The notes under the pieces were generated by a model, which searched no databases, had not been told where the DNA came from, and worked only from the letters and a program-made list of their open reading frames with translations. 7,254 nucleotides of DNA from Myxococcota bacterium (GTDB taxonomy: Bacteria > Myxococcota_A > Polyangia > HGW-17), in NCBI GenBank assembly GCA_018821745.1, contig JAHJLU010000641.1, positions 1 through 7,254 on the forward strand, read 5' to 3'. Below are positions 5,100 through 7,254 of the stretch, piece by piece (position 1 is the first letter of the stretch; the number at the start of each line of letters is the position of its first letter). The translations under genes and the position numbers were made by a program.

Positions 5100-6206
5100 C
5101 TAAATCTCACCAGCCCCGAAACATACGCCGTAGGTATCGGCACTTGAGGAACTGACACTGAAGGAGAGATTGACCAGTGGGCTGAACATGGAGCAGGTCA
5201 GGGCATCGCACTCGGCCGCCGTGTTGCAGATCTTCCTGCACTGGGCAGGTCGACTCTCAATGGTCGTGACCTTGGAACAGACGAACCCGCTGGCACATTC
5301 TTCAGTGGTGATACAGGTCTCCCCCTGCTTCTTGTGACCAAATTCCGGGGTGATCCCCACGCCCACGAACTGCACAACAGGGTCGGTACGGAGAATCCCG
5401 TCGGGCGTGATCACCTTGCAACGGTAGCCGGAGATTTCGTCGCTTCCGGTCATATTGTATTCACCGCTGAGCACATTGCATGTGTCCTGGGTTATATCAT
5501 CGGTCGGGGAAAAAGCGAAGTAGCAGTACCCCAGAGGGAGAAAGGCCACCTCTGAGGCGATTTCGGGCACAACACTAATAAAGCTTTTCATATTATCCAT
5601 CGAGTTTGTGGCCTGTTCGGTCCGCCACAAGTCAGTATTGAACTGGATGTTCCCCATTCGCAGGGTGTAACCACAGGGGTCCTCGGGTAACCCCATGTCA
5701 GCCAGAGGAACACAGGTCTGTGCGATGCACATGGAGGCTTTGGGACAGTCAATGTCCATTTCGCATTGCTCATAGTACCGGGCAGGGGCGCCCGGTATTT
5801 CACATCGGGAACCAATAACGGAGACCCCCAGAATATTCGTCTCAGGTGCAGCCTCGGTCTCGAGGTTGTAAGAAATGTAGCAGCTCTCACCCGTGCTGCA
5901 CCCGCCCCTGACCGCGGGGTCGGAGGAGAGGGCATCTGAGACAGAGCACTGGTTCTGATTATTGACATTGTTAACATTGTTAATATTGTTAATATTATTC
6001 ATAACAATGCAGTTTGGCTCTGTATTGCAGTCCTGATCATCACAGTCGGTGTAGCCGTCGCTGTCATTGTCAATCCCGTCATCACAGATGGTCTCCGTGG
6101 TGGTGTTATTGTTGTTGCTCCCACCGGGGTCATCAAAGGAAGTGATGGCCTGACAGGAGGCAAACAGCGCGAACATTGCAATGGTAGTGGCCAGAAGTTT
6201 CATCAT
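5100..6206 (-). CDS. Cysteine-rich predicted surface lipoprotein with Asp-rich motif and Asn-rich linker, 368 aa
   Basis: The start at 6206 (MMK) follows GAGG seven bases upstream; the second ATG at 6203 is the alternative. Residues 3-17 are hydrophobic and end ALFASC, with Cys18 as the likely lipid anchor. Next come a short Asn/Thr linker (31-39), an acidic motif with four Cys (CDDGIDND at 41-48, continuing to Cys66) of the kind common in myxobacterial secreted proteins and possibly Ca-binding, and an Asn-rich linker (69-86). The rest (87-368) holds most of the protein's roughly 25 Cys, with clusters such as QCEMDIDCPKASMC and TCITTEECASGFVC that suggest disulfide-tied modules. I recognise no enzyme motif. 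It is divergent from another cysteine-rich lipoprotein gene and has its own promoter. A structural or binding role at the cell surface is inferred. Confidence 0.8.
   Translation of the reverse strand: MMKLLATTIAMFALFASCQAITSFDDPGGSNNNNTTTETICDDGIDNDSDGYTDCDDQDCNTEPNCIVMNNINNINNVNNVNNQNQCSVSDALSSDPAVRGGCSTGESCYISYNLETEAAPETNILGVSVIGSRCEIPGAPARYYEQCEMDIDCPKASMCIAQTCVPLADMGLPEDPCGYTLRMGNIQFNTDLWRTEQATNSMDNMKSFISVVPEIASEVAFLPLGYCYFAFSPTDDITQDTCNVLSGEYNMTGSDEISGYRCKVITPDGILRTDPVVQFVGVGITPEFGHKKQGETCITTEECASGFVCSKVTTIESRPAQCRKICNTAAECDALTCSMFSPLVNLSFSVSSSSADTYGVCFGAGEI
5961..5996 (-). repeat. Four 9-bp in-frame tandem repeats in the Asn-rich linker
   Basis: On the plus strand the units are ATTGACATT, GTTAACATT, GTTAATATT and GTTAATATT. 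Read on the minus strand they encode the N-(I/V)-N repeats at residues 71-82. The multiple of three means copy-number change would lengthen or shorten the linker without a frameshift. The block is far more AT-rich than the surrounding coding sequence. Confidence 0.85.
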
Positions 6207-6243
6207 GGTCTGTCCTCACGAAATAAGTGGAGTAAAACAATAA

Positions 6244-6252
6244 ATTGTAGCA
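6244..6252 (-). promoter_or_regulatory. Extended -10 promoter of the cysteine-rich lipoprotein gene
   Basis: The minus strand reads TGC followed by TACAAT (5 of 6 to consensus), with transcription expected near 6237, about 30 nt before the ATG. No good -35 is found about 17 bp upstream (around GTGTGA, 6267-6272). A perfect palindrome, CCCCGCGGGG (6255-6264), occupies the spacer and could be an operator. Confidence 0.55.
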
Positions 6253-6330
6253 TGCCCCGCGGGGATTCACACTGCTTTTTACTATCCACAAATAAATTAT
6301 TATATTAACAAACAGTTGCAGGTTCTTCCC

Positions 6331-6359
6331 TTGACAAAACCGGCACGCCGCGCTGTACT
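6331..6359 (+). promoter_or_regulatory. Sigma-70-type promoter of the RCC1 lipoprotein gene
   Basis: A perfect TTGACA (6331-6336) is followed after 17 bp by TGTACT (6354-6359, 4 of 6). Transcription would start near 6366, giving a leader of about 30 nt with AGGAG at 6386-6390. Confidence 0.65.
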
Positions 6360-6385
6360 GTGAGAAGTCACTATTTTTGCGTCAC

Positions 6386-6390
6386 AGGAG
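6386..6390 (+). promoter_or_regulatory. Ribosome binding site of the RCC1 lipoprotein gene
   Basis: AGGAG stands six bases before the ATG at 6397 and fixes the start. It is part of the palindrome GGAGCTCC (6387-6394). Confidence 0.75.
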
Positions 6391-6396
6391 CTCCAA

Positions 6397-7254
6397 ATGC
6401 GTATTATACATTTATCTATTATCGCGATTTTGCTTTTGGGTTGTGACTCCAACACCCAGGGAAGCGACACCTGCGGGGACGGCGTCATTGATATCGGAGA
6501 GGATTGCGACGGATCTGAGCTGGGCGGGCAGACCTGCCAACAGGAAGGCTACTACGGGGGCGAGATCAGTTGCAACGATGACTGCACGCTGAACGTTTCC
6601 TCCTGCGTGGCCGAGGGAAGATGCGGCGACGGCGTGGTCGATCTGACCGACGGTGAGGAGTGTGACGGAGCTGACCTCAACGAAGAGAGCTGTAATTCAC
6701 TGGATCCCTCCCTCTATTACAGCACGGTGGGTGCGCTTGCCTGCACCCCCCAGTGTACCTTTGATCTCGCAGGCTGTTTTTTCTGTGGAGACAGCGTGAT
6801 TAACGGCGAGGAGTCCTGTGACGGCACAGATCTGGGCGGGCTGAGCTGCGCCGATGTGGACCCCGACTACTATGAGGGGGAAGGAACCCTGGCCTGTTCC
6901 AACACCTGCGAACTGGAGACCGGCGGGTGTCATTTCTGTGGCGACGGTGTCATCAACGGCGTCGAGAGCTGCGACGGTCCGGACCTTGGCACAAACGCCA
7001 CCTGTGAGGAGATGGGGTTTCCCGGCGGGGTCCCCACCTGTGAAGCAGCATGTGATGGCGTGAGCTACGGGAGCTGCCACACATGGATTCTCCTCAGCAG
7101 CGGGATCGACCACACCTGCGGCGTTAACTCCGCGGGCGAAGTCTATTGCTGGGGAAACGGTGCAAACGGGCGCCTGGGGACCGGCACGGAAGATGACGAA
7201 CCCAACCCGGTAAAGGTAACGGGGCTCACAGACACGGTGACGGACATCTCCGCG
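6397..7254 (+). CDS. Lipoprotein with four six-cysteine repeats and an RCC1-type domain (3' end outside window)
   Basis: The frame is open from the ATG at 6397 to the window edge (286 residues). The signal peptide MRIIHLSIIAILLLGC has a good lipobox, with Cys16 lipidated and Asp at +2; in E. coli Asp+2 retains lipoproteins in the inner membrane, but that rule need not hold here. Four modules follow, at about 26-70, 76-127, 130-178 and 181-227. Each begins CGD(G/S)V(I/V) and continues (D/N)..GE.CDG with six Cys at matching places, related to the Myxococcus cysteine-rich disulfide repeat (TIGR02232/DUF4215-like). From about 229 an RCC1 repeat starts: SSGIDHTCGVNSAGEVYCWG (234-253), then GRLGTG. 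RCC1 repeats usually occur as a seven-bladed propeller of about 350 residues, so much of the protein is probably missing. Such proteins are exported and likely bind other surface molecules; no enzyme activity is implied. Confidence 0.9.
   Translation, partial: MRIIHLSIIAILLLGCDSNTQGSDTCGDGVIDIGEDCDGSELGGQTCQQEGYYGGEISCNDDCTLNVSSCVAEGRCGDGVVDLTDGEECDGADLNEESCNSLDPSLYYSTVGALACTPQCTFDLAGCFFCGDSVINGEESCDGTDLGGLSCADVDPDYYEGEGTLACSNTCELETGGCHFCGDGVINGVESCDGPDLGTNATCEEMGFPGGVPTCEAACDGVSYGSCHTWILLSSGIDHTCGVNSAGEVYCWGNGANGRLGTGTEDDEPNPVKVTGLTDTVTDISA

Larger units (their letters stand above)
6207..6396. other. Divergent intergenic region between two lipoprotein genes
   Basis: This 190-bp gap holds one promoter for each direction and an AT-rich block at about 6288-6312 between them that could serve as an upstream element. 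Near the plus-strand transcription start are a small inverted repeat, GTGA-GAAG-TCAC (6360-6371), and a second GTCAC at 6381-6385. Confidence 0.5.

Overview
The window comes from a Gram-negative, moderately GC-rich bacterium with many lipoproteins. The best lineage guess is Myxococcota or a related former deltaproteobacterial group. The clues are two surface lipoproteins with myxobacterial-style cysteine modules: four CGDGV(I/V)..GE.CDG repeats joined to an RCC1 domain, and one CDDGIDND..G..DC..DC motif. No rRNA or tRNA gene, CRISPR array or insertion sequence is visible. Four of the eight protein genes start with a lipoprotein signal peptide, and two others belong to an unrecognised family.

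Layout. From 2713 down to position 1 on the minus strand lie four genes in one direction: two cytoplasmic paralogs joined by an ATGA overlap (2081-2713 and 1500-2084), a predicted lipoprotein (770-1420) and the first 233 residues of a carbamate kinase (1-699, running off the left edge). A leader with a terminator-like hairpin, an alternative pairing partner and a possible 21-23 codon leader ORF precedes the first gene. A large hairpin sits between the second paralog and the lipoprotein. The 257-bp divergent region 2714-2970 also carries a clear extended -10 promoter for the plus-strand DUF4156-like lipoprotein (2971-3501). That gene is followed by rarA (3580-5073), an AAA+ ATPase of stalled-fork maintenance with an unusual C-terminal winged-helix-like tail. 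rarA converges with a cysteine-rich lipoprotein on the minus strand (5100-6206). A 190-bp divergent region with a promoter for each side separates that gene from a second cysteine-rich lipoprotein (6397 to the right edge), whose RCC1 part is cut off.

How the parts may work together. The plus-strand lipoprotein and rarA show no functional link. The two divergent cysteine-rich lipoproteins are probably envelope or surface proteins made under separate promoters. The minus-strand cluster is the least explained part: a tandemly duplicated unknown family with an attenuator-like leader, next to a lipoprotein and an ATP-yielding catabolic kinase. Co-transcription with arcC is inferred only from direction and 70-79 bp gaps.
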